A stretch of 6,241 bases of DNA from an uncultured Erysipelotrichaceae bacterium (lineage in GTDB: Bacteria; Bacillota_I; Bacilli_A; Erysipelotrichales; Erysipelotrichaceae): assembly GCA_902782955.1 (NCBI GenBank), contig CACZPD010000019.1:1-6241 (forward strand). Reading direction: 5' to 3'. The notes beneath the pieces are model-generated. The model was not told where the DNA came from, searched no databases, and was given only the letters and a program-made list of their open reading frames with translations. Positions 1-5,691 of this stretch are shown one piece after another; position 1 is the first letter of the stretch; every line of letters starts with the position of its first letter. The translations under genes and the position numbers were made by a program.

Positions 1-117
1 CTGACAAGTGAAAAGGGCTTTGCACTGTGGTGCTGCGGGGATCAGATCCGCAAAGGTGCCGCATCCAATGCCGTAGATATCATGGAATATCTTGAAAAGC
101 AGAATAATATGATATAA
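1..117 (+). CDS. asd: Aspartate-semialdehyde dehydrogenase, C-terminal fragment
   Basis: Only the last 38 codons are in the window; the gene begins upstream. The enzyme reduces aspartyl phosphate to aspartate semialdehyde with NADPH in the cytoplasm, the branch point to lysine/diaminopimelate, threonine and methionine. The visible part reads [17 protein letters not shown] followed by DIMEYLEK. It matches the family's C-terminal signature, in which a Trp is followed by a D-x-(L/I)-RKGAA-x-N-(A/T)-V core and a short helix. The Asp of GDQIRKGAA and the RKGAA turn are intact. The frame ends in tandem TAA TAA (115-120). No terminator follows; the stop overlaps a promoter for the next gene. The call rests on this short motif only, so a related semialdehyde dehydrogenase cannot be fully excluded. 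Confidence 0.82.
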   Translation: MTSEKGFALWCCGDQIRKGAASNAVDIMEYLEKQNNMI

Positions 118-118
118 T
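92..118 (+). promoter_or_regulatory. Sigma-A promoter with extended -10, overlapping the asd stop
   Basis: A perfect extended -10, TGATATAAT, spans 110-118 (TATAAT at 113-118). A TTGAAA box at 92-97 lies 15 bases upstream, which is a short spacer, but the TG extension can compensate. The expected start of transcription is near 125, giving a leader of about 20 bases before the ATG at 146. The promoter lies within the last codons of asd, so the two unknown genes downstream can be transcribed independently of asd. Confidence 0.65.
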
Positions 119-145
119 AAATACTCTCAAACGATGGAGGTAACT

Positions 146-667
146 ATGTTTCACAGAACATTGTTCGGCGCACTGGCTGTAGCGGCAGGATTCACGTTCG
201 GAATCGCTCTCAAGCTTCTGAACGACAGGCTCAATGCTCCGGAAGAAAAAACAGACGACGAAAACGCAAACGAAGATGAAGAAATCAACTTTCTGGAAAT
301 CAAAGATGATGAGGAAGAGGATGCGTATCCGCAGGCAGTGAAGGAACTGGCAACTGTATATCCGTATCTGAAACCGGCTTTCATCAATGATCTTCTCGGT
401 CAGAACGAAGAACTGAATAAGAAATATGAACCGGAAACACTGATCGTCATCCGCCACAAGGCAGTATTTGACGCTGACGAGAATGAAGACCGCTTTATGC
501 AGATCCTCGGTGACAGCGGATATGACACAGTGAAAGAGAAGACCGCTGTGACTGTATGCAAGAAGATGTATACGGAGAACGGCGCCATCATCAGCGATGT
601 GCTGAATGTTGCCAACCAGGCGCAGGCCCTGAACGGACAGTACATTGATTTTGAAACAGAGGAATAA
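146..667 (+). CDS. Unknown membrane-anchored protein with acidic linker
   Basis: I do not recognise this 173-residue protein. It has a hydrophobic segment at about residues 6-25 (starting LFGALAVAAG), probably a single membrane anchor. A strongly acidic linker follows at about 33-59, with 16 Asp/Glu in 27 residues. The rest is a mixed alpha/beta soluble domain (about 60-173) containing the patches YPYLKPAFINDLL and ALNGQYIDFE. No lipobox or signal peptidase site is evident and the topology is ambiguous. The start at 146 is preferred over an in-frame ATG at 134 because GGAGG at 136-140 lies 5 bases before 146, whereas the 134 codon overlaps that site. The C-terminal part (hydrophobic strand, Gly-Tyr turn, second strand, helix, GQY near the end) faintly recalls the RraB-type ferredoxin-like fold; this is a guess. 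It is probably co-transcribed with the next gene, 35 bases downstream. Confidence 0.8.
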   Translation: MFHRTLFGALAVAAGFTFGIALKLLNDRLNAPEEKTDDENANEDEEINFLEIKDDEEEDAYPQAVKELATVYPYLKPAFINDLLGQNEELNKKYEPETLIVIRHKAVFDADENEDRFMQILGDSGYDTVKEKTAVTVCKKMYTENGAIISDVLNVANQAQALNGQYIDFETEE

Positions 668-702
668 GATATCGCAGTATTCTTCTGCACAAGAGGAAAT
701 TT

Positions 703-1257
703 ATGAGTGAAAAGAAAGAAAAGAAATCCTTCATTTCGGATAACATCTTTCCTATTCTGATTGCTTTTGCCGTTGTGATGGGCTTTCTGCTCATCAGTTC
801 ACGCGGCGGCGGTTTCCTGGGAGGAAATCAGATGATCCCCTCGTTCGGTCAGGAGCCTGTCGGCGTATGGACAGAACTGCCGAATGAAAAACAGGCAGAG
901 ATCGTTGCGGGTTTTGAAATCGAACTTCCTGAACCTGTATGCGAAACGCATCCGAATGTCAAATATCTGGCTCTTTCCAAAACAGAAATGGAGATCCAGT
1001 ATTCAAATGACAACGGACAGATCGGCATGGCAGTGCGCAAGGCTGTCCTGAAGACAAAGGGAGTTGATTTCGATACCGGCAGTTTCCAGAAGATCGAAAC
1101 AGTCGATATGGACGGTGTTTCCGTACTTTTCAAAGGGAATGACGGCCTGGTCGAGGATGTGTACTGGTCTGATGCGGAGTACCAGTATGCCTTCAACTGC
1201 AAAAACGCACCGGTCACGCAGGAAGAAGCAGAGCGGTTAGTGAAAGGAATAAAATAA
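703..1257 (+). CDS. Unknown single-pass membrane protein, possible DUF4367-like domain
   Basis: This 184-residue protein has a Lys-rich N-terminus (MSEKKEKK) and one hydrophobic segment at about 14-32. By the positive-inside rule the remaining 150 residues should lie outside the membrane. A Gly-rich linker (34-41) leads to a beta-rich domain from about residue 52. The domain has an early phrase AEIVAGFEIELPEPV and ends with a Trp-x-x-x-x-Tyr-x-Tyr strand and an EEAERLVKGI helix. That ending resembles DUF4367-type extracytoplasmic domains found in anti-sigma-like or cell-surface proteins of Bacillota, a weak assignment from memory. C80 and C166 are the only cysteines and could form a disulfide outside the cell. 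AGAGG at 692-696 lies 6 bases before the ATG and supports the start. It shares a one-anchor architecture with the gene before it, but I see no clear sequence similarity between the two. Confidence 0.8.
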   Translation: MSEKKEKKSFISDNIFPILIAFAVVMGFLLISSRGGGFLGGNQMIPSFGQEPVGVWTELPNEKQAEIVAGFEIELPEPVCETHPNVKYLALSKTEMEIQYSNDNGQIGMAVRKAVLKTKGVDFDTGSFQKIETVDMDGVSVLFKGNDGLVEDVYWSDAEYQYAFNCKNAPVTQEEAERLVKGIK

Positions 1258-1281
1258 CATGTGATCGATTCACATGTTTTT
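1256..1281 (+). terminator. Short AT-rich hairpin with T-run, possible weak terminator or attenuator
   Basis: A perfect 9-base-pair inverted repeat has arms AACATGTGA (1256-1264) and TCACATGTT (1270-1278), a 5-base loop and five consecutive T (1277-1281). This is the form of an intrinsic terminator, but only 3 of 9 pairs are G-C, so it should be weak. It overlaps the stop codon of the preceding gene and its 3' arm ends 11 bases before the trmD start codon. It could end most transcripts of the upstream pair, attenuate read-through into trmD, or bind a dimeric protein as a DNA palindrome. Confidence 0.55.
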
Positions 1282-1289
1282 CAAATGGT

Positions 1290-2012
1290 ATGGAAATCAA
1301 AATACTGACCATGTTTCCGGAAACGTATGAAGGCTTTCTGAAAATGCCTCTGATCAAAAGGGCGGCGGAAAAAGGTATCGCGGAGATCCGGATCGTTGAT
1401 ATCCGTGAATTTGCGGAAGGATCGTTCCGGCGGATTGATGATTCCCCATACGGCGGGGGAGCGGGAATGATCATGCGCTATCCGCCGGTGTTCAAAGCCC
1501 TGGAAAGCGTACGCACGGAAAACAGTACGGTCATCCTGACTTCGCCGGCCGGGGAGACATACCGGCAGGAAACGGCCCATGCCCTCGCTGAAGAGGAACA
1601 GATCATCCTTATTGCGGGGCATTATGAAGGCATCGATGCCAGGATCCTTGACCATACGGACAGGATATTCTCCCTGGGGGATTACATTCTGAGCGGCGGG
1701 GAACTTGCGACGCAGATCATCGCGGATTCCGTGATCCGGCTTCTGCCCGGCATCATCCGTTCGGAGAGCACGGCAGAGGAATCATTTGAAAACGGACTGC
1801 TGGAATATCCGCAGTATACCCGTCCGGCGGAATACAACGGGAAGAAAGTGCCGGAAGTGCTTCTGGGAGGAAACCATGAAGCGATCCGCAGATACCGTCT
1901 TGAGAAATCCCTGCGGCTTACCCTGCAGGCAAGGCCGGACCTTCTGGAAGGCAGGGAATGCACCGAAGAAGAAAAAGAAATACTGAAAGATATCCGGAAT
2001 GAGGGAATATAA
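1290..2012 (+). CDS. trmD: tRNA (guanine-N1)-methyltransferase TrmD
   Basis: Transfers methyl from S-adenosylmethionine to N1 of G37 in tRNAs reading CNN codons and some others, which prevents +1 frameshifting; it is cytoplasmic, dimeric and usually essential. The 240 residues are a normal full length. Family marks are the start MEIKILTMFPE, SPYGGGAGM (52-60), the trefoil-knot cofactor loops TSPAG (84-88), GHYEGID (110-116) and SLGDYILSGGEL (128-139), and YPQYTRP (173-179). R150 aligns with E. coli R154. The catalytic base D169 of E. coli aligns with E164 here (AEESF where E. coli has TEDSF). No Shine-Dalgarno sequence precedes the ATG; the upstream 12 bases are mostly T and A after a hairpin. 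No other in-frame start codon fits the family's N-terminus. Neither rimM nor rplS is adjacent, unlike the common arrangement. Confidence 0.97.
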   Translation: MEIKILTMFPETYEGFLKMPLIKRAAEKGIAEIRIVDIREFAEGSFRRIDDSPYGGGAGMIMRYPPVFKALESVRTENSTVILTSPAGETYRQETAHALAEEEQIILIAGHYEGIDARILDHTDRIFSLGDYILSGGELATQIIADSVIRLLPGIIRSESTAEESFENGLLEYPQYTRPAEYNGKKVPEVLLGGNHEAIRRYRLEKSLRLTLQARPDLLEGRECTEEEKEILKDIRNEGI

Positions 2013-2032
2013 CCTTCGATCCGGATATTTTT
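1990..2032 (+). terminator. Probable intrinsic terminator at the trmD 3' end
   Basis: Arms ATATCCGG (1990-1997) and CCGGATAT (2021-2028) are perfectly complementary and are followed by T at 2028-2032. The pairing can extend outward through a G-U pair and A-T pairs. The 23-base interior can form a further short AGG/CCT stem. The 5' arm lies inside the last codons of trmD and the stop codon is in the loop. The long loop lowers confidence compared with a compact hairpin. It lies immediately ahead of the ecf promoter's -10 box. Confidence 0.6.
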
Positions 2033-2036
2033 GTTA

Positions 2037-2042
2037 TATAAT
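2037..2042 (+). promoter_or_regulatory. -10 box of the probable ecfA1-ecfA2-ecfT-truA promoter
   Basis: A perfect TATAAT at 2037-2042 sits within an AT-only stretch (2034-2047) of the 53-base gap between trmD and ecfA1. The expected transcription start is near 2049, leaving about 16 bases before the ATG, with AGGAG at 2056-2060. No good -35 box is visible; TTCGAT at 2015-2020, 16 bases upstream, matches only the first two positions. The -35 region would fall inside the trmD terminator, so termination and initiation signals are interleaved. Confidence 0.5.
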
Positions 2043-2065
2043 ATATAGGCTTTTCAGGAGTAAAC

Positions 2066-2893
2066 ATGAAATCTGTAGAAGTAAAAAATCTGTTTTTTTC
2101 CTATAACGGAAACGACATGACGGTAAGTGATGTCTCTTTCTCCGTGGAAAAGGGAAGCTATACAACGATCATCGGCCATAACGGCAGCGGAAAGTCCACG
2201 GTCGCGAAGCTGCTGGCCGGTCTTCTGGAAAAGAGGAGCGGGACGATCAATATCTGCGGCTATGAGCTGAACAATGAAAACCTGACGGAGATCAGGCGCC
2301 GGATCGGCATCGTCTTCCAGAACCCTGACAACCAGTTCATCGGCTCCACCGTACGGGATGATATCGCCTTCGGGCTGGAGAACCACTGTGTTGAACGGGA
2401 AAAGATGGATGAGATTATCGAGACATTTGCGGGCAAAGTCGGTATGACCAAATATCTGGACAAGGAACCGGGCAACCTCAGCGGCGGGCAGAAACAGCGC
2501 GTAGCCATTGCGGGTGTCCTGGCAATGGCACCGGAAGTGCTGATCTTTGATGAGGCGACTTCCATGCTGGACCCGCAGGGAAAAGACGAGATCAAAAAGG
2601 TCATCCGCAGCCTGCATGACGAAAGCGGACTGACGATCCTTTCCATTACCCATGACATCGATGAAGTCGCGGGAAGCGACAGCGTACTTGTCATGGATCA
2701 CGGAAAGCTCGTGCTGAGAGGAACGCCGGCCGAGATCTTTTCCGATCAGGACAGGCTGAACCGGATGCGTCTGGATATCCCGTTCAGCGCGCAGCTGATC
2801 CGCAGCCTGAACAAAAGAGGCGTGCGGCTCAGACCGTTTATGAGCATGGAAGAACTGGCGGAGGAATTATGTCGATTACGTTCTCAAAAGTAA
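2066..2893 (+). CDS. ecfA1: ECF transporter ATPase EcfA1
   Basis: One of the two ATP-hydrolysing subunits of the energy-coupling factor importer. With EcfA2 and EcfT it powers interchangeable S components that bring in vitamins or metal ions; it is peripheral on the cytoplasmic face. The 275 residues show Walker A GHNGSGKST (37-45), Q-loop Q85 in FQNPDNQF, signature LSGGQ (138-142), Walker B VLIFDE (158-163, catalytic E163), D-loop region SMLDP and H196 in ITHD. The FQNPDNQF form of the Q-loop and the EATSMLDP segment are typical of the A1 paralogue. AGGAG lies 5 bases before the start. The last 25 bases overlap ecfA2, whose Shine-Dalgarno sequence lies inside this gene, so the pair is probably translationally coupled. 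Confidence 0.95.
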   Translation: MKSVEVKNLFFSYNGNDMTVSDVSFSVEKGSYTTIIGHNGSGKSTVAKLLAGLLEKRSGTINICGYELNNENLTEIRRRIGIVFQNPDNQFIGSTVRDDIAFGLENHCVEREKMDEIIETFAGKVGMTKYLDKEPGNLSGGQKQRVAIAGVLAMAPEVLIFDEATSMLDPQGKDEIKKVIRSLHDESGLTILSITHDIDEVAGSDSVLVMDHGKLVLRGTPAEIFSDQDRLNRMRLDIPFSAQLIRSLNKRGVRLRPFMSMEELAEELCRLRSQK

Positions 2894-3726
2894 GCTATGT
2901 TTACAGTCCCGGCACACCGTATGAATACCGGGCGCTGGACGGCGTCGACCTGACGCTGGAAGAGGGGAAGATCACTGCCGTTATCGGACGCACCGGTTCC
3001 GGCAAGAGCACCCTGATCCAGCATCTGAATGCCCTCCTGCTGCCGAGTGAAGGGGAGATACAGATTCTCGGCCGGACGATCAAGGCAGGCGAAAAGCCGA
3101 AGAATCTGAAGCCGCTCCGCAAGGATGTCGGCCTGGTTTTCCAGTTCCCGGAATATCAGCTGTTTGAGGAGACCGTGATCAAGGATGTCATCTTCGGACC
3201 GAAGAATTTCGGCGTATCGGAGGAAGACGCGAAGAAGAAGGCAAAGGAAGCCCTGGCCCTGGTCGGGCTGAGTGAAGATATATATGAGAAGAGCCCGCTG
3301 GAACTCAGCGGCGGGCAGAAACGCCGGGTGGCGATCGCCGATATCCTGGCCATGGATCCGAAGATCCTGGTCCTGGATGAACCGACAGCCGGACTGGACC
3401 CGATGGGCACAAAGGAAATGATGTCCCTGTTTTACCGTCTGAACAGACAGTTTCACAAAACGATCCTGATCGTGACGCATGATATGGAACAGGTGTATCA
3501 GTACTGTGACGATGTCGTCGTTCTCGAGGACGGGAAAGTGCGGATCCATCAGGACAAGGATACTTTTTTCAGGGACGCGAAGGAATGCGAATCGATGGGT
3601 ATCCTGCCGCCGGCACTGATCCGGATGAAGGAAATACTGAAGGCAAAAGGCTTCTCCCTCTCCGGCACGATCCGCTCTGTCGACGCGCTGGCGGAAGCAC
3701 TTAGAGAAGAGGTCAGAAATGGATAA
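2869..3726 (+). CDS. ecfA2: ECF transporter ATPase EcfA2
   Basis: Second ATPase of the energy-coupling factor, pairing with EcfA1 as an asymmetric heterodimer. The 285 residues contain Walker A GRTGSGKST (40-48), Q-loop Q92 in FQFPEYQLFE, signature LSGGQ (146-150), Walker B ILVLDE (166-171, catalytic E171), GLDP in the D-loop and H204 in VTHDM. The FQFPEYQLF form of the Q-loop and the EPTAGLDP segment fit the A2 paralogue, and the gene order A1-A2-T is the family's standard one. The start is supported by GGAGG at 2860-2864 with a 4-base spacer, inside ecfA1. The stop overlaps the ecfT start by 8 bases. A run of 19 bases at the signature motif (3304-3322) is identical to ecfA1 (2477-2495). Confidence 0.95.
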   Translation: MSITFSKVSYVYSPGTPYEYRALDGVDLTLEEGKITAVIGRTGSGKSTLIQHLNALLLPSEGEIQILGRTIKAGEKPKNLKPLRKDVGLVFQFPEYQLFEETVIKDVIFGPKNFGVSEEDAKKKAKEALALVGLSEDIYEKSPLELSGGQKRRVAIADILAMDPKILVLDEPTAGLDPMGTKEMMSLFYRLNRQFHKTILIVTHDMEQVYQYCDDVVVLEDGKVRIHQDKDTFFRDAKECESMGILPPALIRMKEILKAKGFSLSGTIRSVDALAEALREEVRNG

Positions 3727-4516
3727 TCTGACATTGGGAAGATATATACCGATGGATTCACCGATCCATAAGATGGATCCGCGGGCAAAAATATTGGCGA
3801 TGCTGATGATGCTGATCGCGATCTTCATTCCTTCGGGATGGATCGGATACGGGATCCTTTTCGTCATCGTTTCCATGGTCATCATCCTTGCGAAACTGAG
3901 TTTTTCCTTTATTTTCAAAGCGATGAAGCCCATGCTGTTCATGCTGGTGTTCCTTCTGATCATCAATATCCTGGTCGTGAAGACAGGGTATGTACTGCTT
4001 CAGATGGGGAGTATCGTGATCTGGAGTGACGCAGTATTCAATACGCTGTATATCGCTGTCAGGCTCCTGCTGATGATCATGATCACCACATGTCTGACCG
4101 CCACGACAAAGCCGCTGGATATGACCATGGGTATTGAAGACCTGCTGAAGCCGTTTCAGAAGATCCATGTTCCCGCACATGAGATCGCAATGCTGATCAG
4201 TATTGCCCTGCGGTTTATTCCGGATCTCATCGATGAAACAATGCGGATCATGAAAGCACAGGAATCCAGAGGCGTGGACCTGAAGGAAGGGAAGATGATG
4301 GAAAGGATCACAGCCATTCTTTCCCTGATCGTTCCGCTGTTCGTTTCCGCTTTCCAGAGGGCGGAAGATCTGGCCAATGCCATGGAAGCACGCGGATATG
4401 CGCCGGGGCAGCCACGCACGCGGTATAAGCAGCTGAAGATGGAAAGCAGGGATTTCGTCCTGCTGGTCTGTGCGGGTCTTATCCTTGCCGGGATGATCGG
4501 AATGGCGGTCCTATGA
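3719..4516 (+). CDS. ecfT: ECF transporter transmembrane coupling protein EcfT
   Basis: Membrane scaffold that links the EcfA1-EcfA2 ATPases to a vitamin- or metal-binding S component and converts ATP hydrolysis into toppling of that component. The 265 residues have hydrophobic segments at about 25-38, 41-59, 70-87, 106-126 and 246-264, plus amphipathic coupling helices between. The N-terminal phrase SPIHKMDPRAK is typical of the family. The two Arg-containing coupling motifs that dock into the ATPases are visible as SRG (183-185, often ARG) and ARG (224-226, in MEARGY). GAGG at 3709-3712 lies 6 bases before the ATG. It overlaps ecfA2 by 8 bases and truA by 4 (ATGA). No S component lies nearby, so this looks like a group II module serving S components encoded elsewhere. 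Confidence 0.95.
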   Translation: MDNLTLGRYIPMDSPIHKMDPRAKILAMLMMLIAIFIPSGWIGYGILFVIVSMVIILAKLSFSFIFKAMKPMLFMLVFLLIINILVVKTGYVLLQMGSIVIWSDAVFNTLYIAVRLLLMIMITTCLTATTKPLDMTMGIEDLLKPFQKIHVPAHEIAMLISIALRFIPDLIDETMRIMKAQESRGVDLKEGKMMERITAILSLIVPLFVSAFQRAEDLANAMEARGYAPGQPRTRYKQLKMESRDFVLLVCAGLILAGMIGMAVL

Positions 4517-5610
4517 GAAGATTTAAATGCACAGCTGCGTATGTAGGCAGCGCATATGACGGATGGCAGTCACAGAAGAACGGAAGATCCGTCCAGGAAA
4601 AGATCGAAGAAGTCCTGTCTTTTGTCGCGCACAAAAGGATCCCCATTACCGCTTCCGGAAGGACGGACAGGGGTGTAAGCGCCAGAGGACAGGTTTTTAT
4701 GTTTGACTGCGATATGGATATCAGCGCCAGGAAGTGGCAGGGCGTGCTGAACCGCAAGCTTCCCGGGGATATCCATATTACAGATATAGAGGAAACGGAT
4801 GAACTGTTCCATGCCCGGTACAATGTCCGCCTGAAGCAGTATGATTATCTGATCAATACCGGACCGTATGATGTCTTTCTGAAGGATAACGCGTATCAGA
4901 CACCGGTGAAAATGGATGCGGACAGGATGCGGGAAGCATCACGGTATCTTGTCGGAACGCATGATTTTTCATCCTTCAACGCGAATACATATGAGGAAAC
5001 ACCGAATCAGGTTCGTACGATAACCGACATTACGGTCAGACAGGAAGGTGACCTGATCCGGATGTCATTCACAGGCAAAGGCTTTCTCCGGTACATGGTG
5101 CGCATGATGAGCGGTGTACTGATGGAAGTCGGCAGGGGGAAGATCCCGACGGAAGAAGTGAAAAAGATACTCGAAGCGAAGTCCAAGACAGCTGTAAACA
5201 AAAATGCGCCGGCATGCGGGCTGACTCTGGTACGGGTGGATTATTTCGAGATCGCCGCCCTGAATGAACAGGCGATGATCCGGGAGTTCCTGACGGGAGA
5301 TGAACTGCCGTATGACTGGCAGCTGGAAGACCTGGAAAAACGGGCTGCCGATAAGGTACTCCCACGGGTATATGCATTTACGGGAAGACACTGCCAGCAG
5401 GTCAGGGGATGGCTGTATCTGTACGAAGACAACGGTCTCAGAGCGGAGTTTGTGCTGAAAGATCCGGATACAGATTATAAAGCGGCACTGTCCCTGAAAG
5501 AGGGTATTCTCGCATGGGCAGGGAAGCAGAATAACGGCGATTCTGTACCGCTGGAATTCGAAGATGCGGAAAATGCAAAAAACCGGCTTGCTGAAGCAGA
5601 AAATGATTGA
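4513..5610 (+). CDS. truA: tRNA pseudouridine synthase TruA with a C-terminal extension
   Basis: Converts uridines at positions 38-40 of the tRNA anticodon arm to pseudouridine. The catalytic Asp is D52 in GRTDRGVSA (49-57). Y110 (KQYDYLI) and R197 (FLRYMVRMMSG) align with the conserved active-site Tyr and Arg. The family domain ends at about residue 246 with GLTLVRVDYF, the usual C-terminus. Typical TruA proteins are about 245-270 residues, while this one is 365. The extra stretch of about 119 residues includes LPYDWQLEDLEKRAADK and a Trp/Tyr-rich strand RGWLYLYED. It ends in an acidic, Ala/Asn-rich tail. I recognise no domain or catalytic motif in it. The extension is in frame, with no stop and no internal Shine-Dalgarno sequence. 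The family's GVHA is GVSA here, as I recall from eukaryotic Pus1/Pus3. The start is an ATGA overlap with ecfT without a strong ribosome binding site, implying translational coupling. Confidence 0.96.
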   Translation: MRRFKCTAAYVGSAYDGWQSQKNGRSVQEKIEEVLSFVAHKRIPITASGRTDRGVSARGQVFMFDCDMDISARKWQGVLNRKLPGDIHITDIEETDELFHARYNVRLKQYDYLINTGPYDVFLKDNAYQTPVKMDADRMREASRYLVGTHDFSSFNANTYEETPNQVRTITDITVRQEGDLIRMSFTGKGFLRYMVRMMSGVLMEVGRGKIPTEEVKKILEAKSKTAVNKNAPACGLTLVRVDYFEIAALNEQAMIREFLTGDELPYDWQLEDLEKRAADKVLPRVYAFTGRHCQQVRGWLYLYEDNGLRAEFVLKDPDTDYKAALSLKEGILAWAGKQNNGDSVPLEFEDAENAKNRLAEAEND

Positions 5611-5634
5611 CTTTTTCCATGATTTTCATATAAT
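5607..5634 (+). promoter_or_regulatory. Strong sigma-A promoter for rplM-rpsI
   Basis: TTGACT (5607-5612, five of six consensus) and TATAAT (5629-5634, perfect) are separated by 16 bases. The -35 box overlaps the truA stop codon (5608-5610). Transcription should start near 5641, leaving a leader of about 50 bases. No terminator follows truA, so read-through from the ecf-truA operon may add to this promoter's output. Confidence 0.8.
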
Positions 5635-5640
5635 GGTCGT

Positions 5641-5684
5641 TGTCCAGCATTTTAAATGTAGCCCCGGAAACTACATTTAGGAGG
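5641..5684 (+). ncRNA. rplM 5' leader hairpin, candidate L13 leader
   Basis: The leader contains a perfect 9-base-pair stem: TAAATGTAG (5653-5661) and CTACATTTA (5671-5679), enclosing the loop CCCCGGAAA (5662-5670). The 3' arm's last A is the first base of the AGGAGG Shine-Dalgarno sequence (5679-5684), so the fold abuts the ribosome binding site. An autoregulatory L13 leader (Rfam L13_leader) is known ahead of rplM in Firmicutes. Position, size and the C- and G-rich loop fit it, but I have not matched the covariance model. The likely role is L13 binding its own mRNA to limit rplM-rpsI translation. There is no T-run, so it is not a terminator. Confidence 0.6.
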
Positions 5685-5691
5685 AAAAAAC

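Noticed and set aside
134..148. Upstream in-frame ATG at 134 as start of the first unknown gene
   Set aside because: It overlaps the GGAGG at 136-140 and has no ribosome binding site of its own; the ATG at 146 is spaced correctly.
674..690. GCAG/CTGC inverted repeat between the two unknown genes
   Set aside because: Only four base pairs and no T-run follow, so it is not a credible terminator.
1260..1274. CRP-like operator: TGTGA and TCACA facing each other
   Set aside because: The half sites are separated by 5 rather than 6 bases, the palindrome is followed by a T-run like a terminator, and there is no convincing promoter beside it.
2477..3322. 19-base identical direct repeat in ecfA1 (2477-2495) and ecfA2 (3304-3322)
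   Set aside because: It encodes the shared ABC signature LSGGQK in two paralogues, so conservation at the protein level explains it; no other sign of recombination is seen.
2884..3966. 360-codon open frame on the - strand across ecfA2 and ecfT
   Set aside because: It lies opposite two clearly identified genes and its translation resembles no known protein; it is a composition effect of the coding strand.
5275..5610. Separate gene made of the TruA C-terminal extension, starting at the ATG at 5275
   Set aside because: No Shine-Dalgarno sequence precedes it and the frame is continuous with TruA.
5648..5658. Palindrome CATTTTAAATG in the rplM leader
   Set aside because: Its RNA hairpin would have a one-base loop, which cannot form; the same bases are better explained by the 9-bp stem at 5653-5679.
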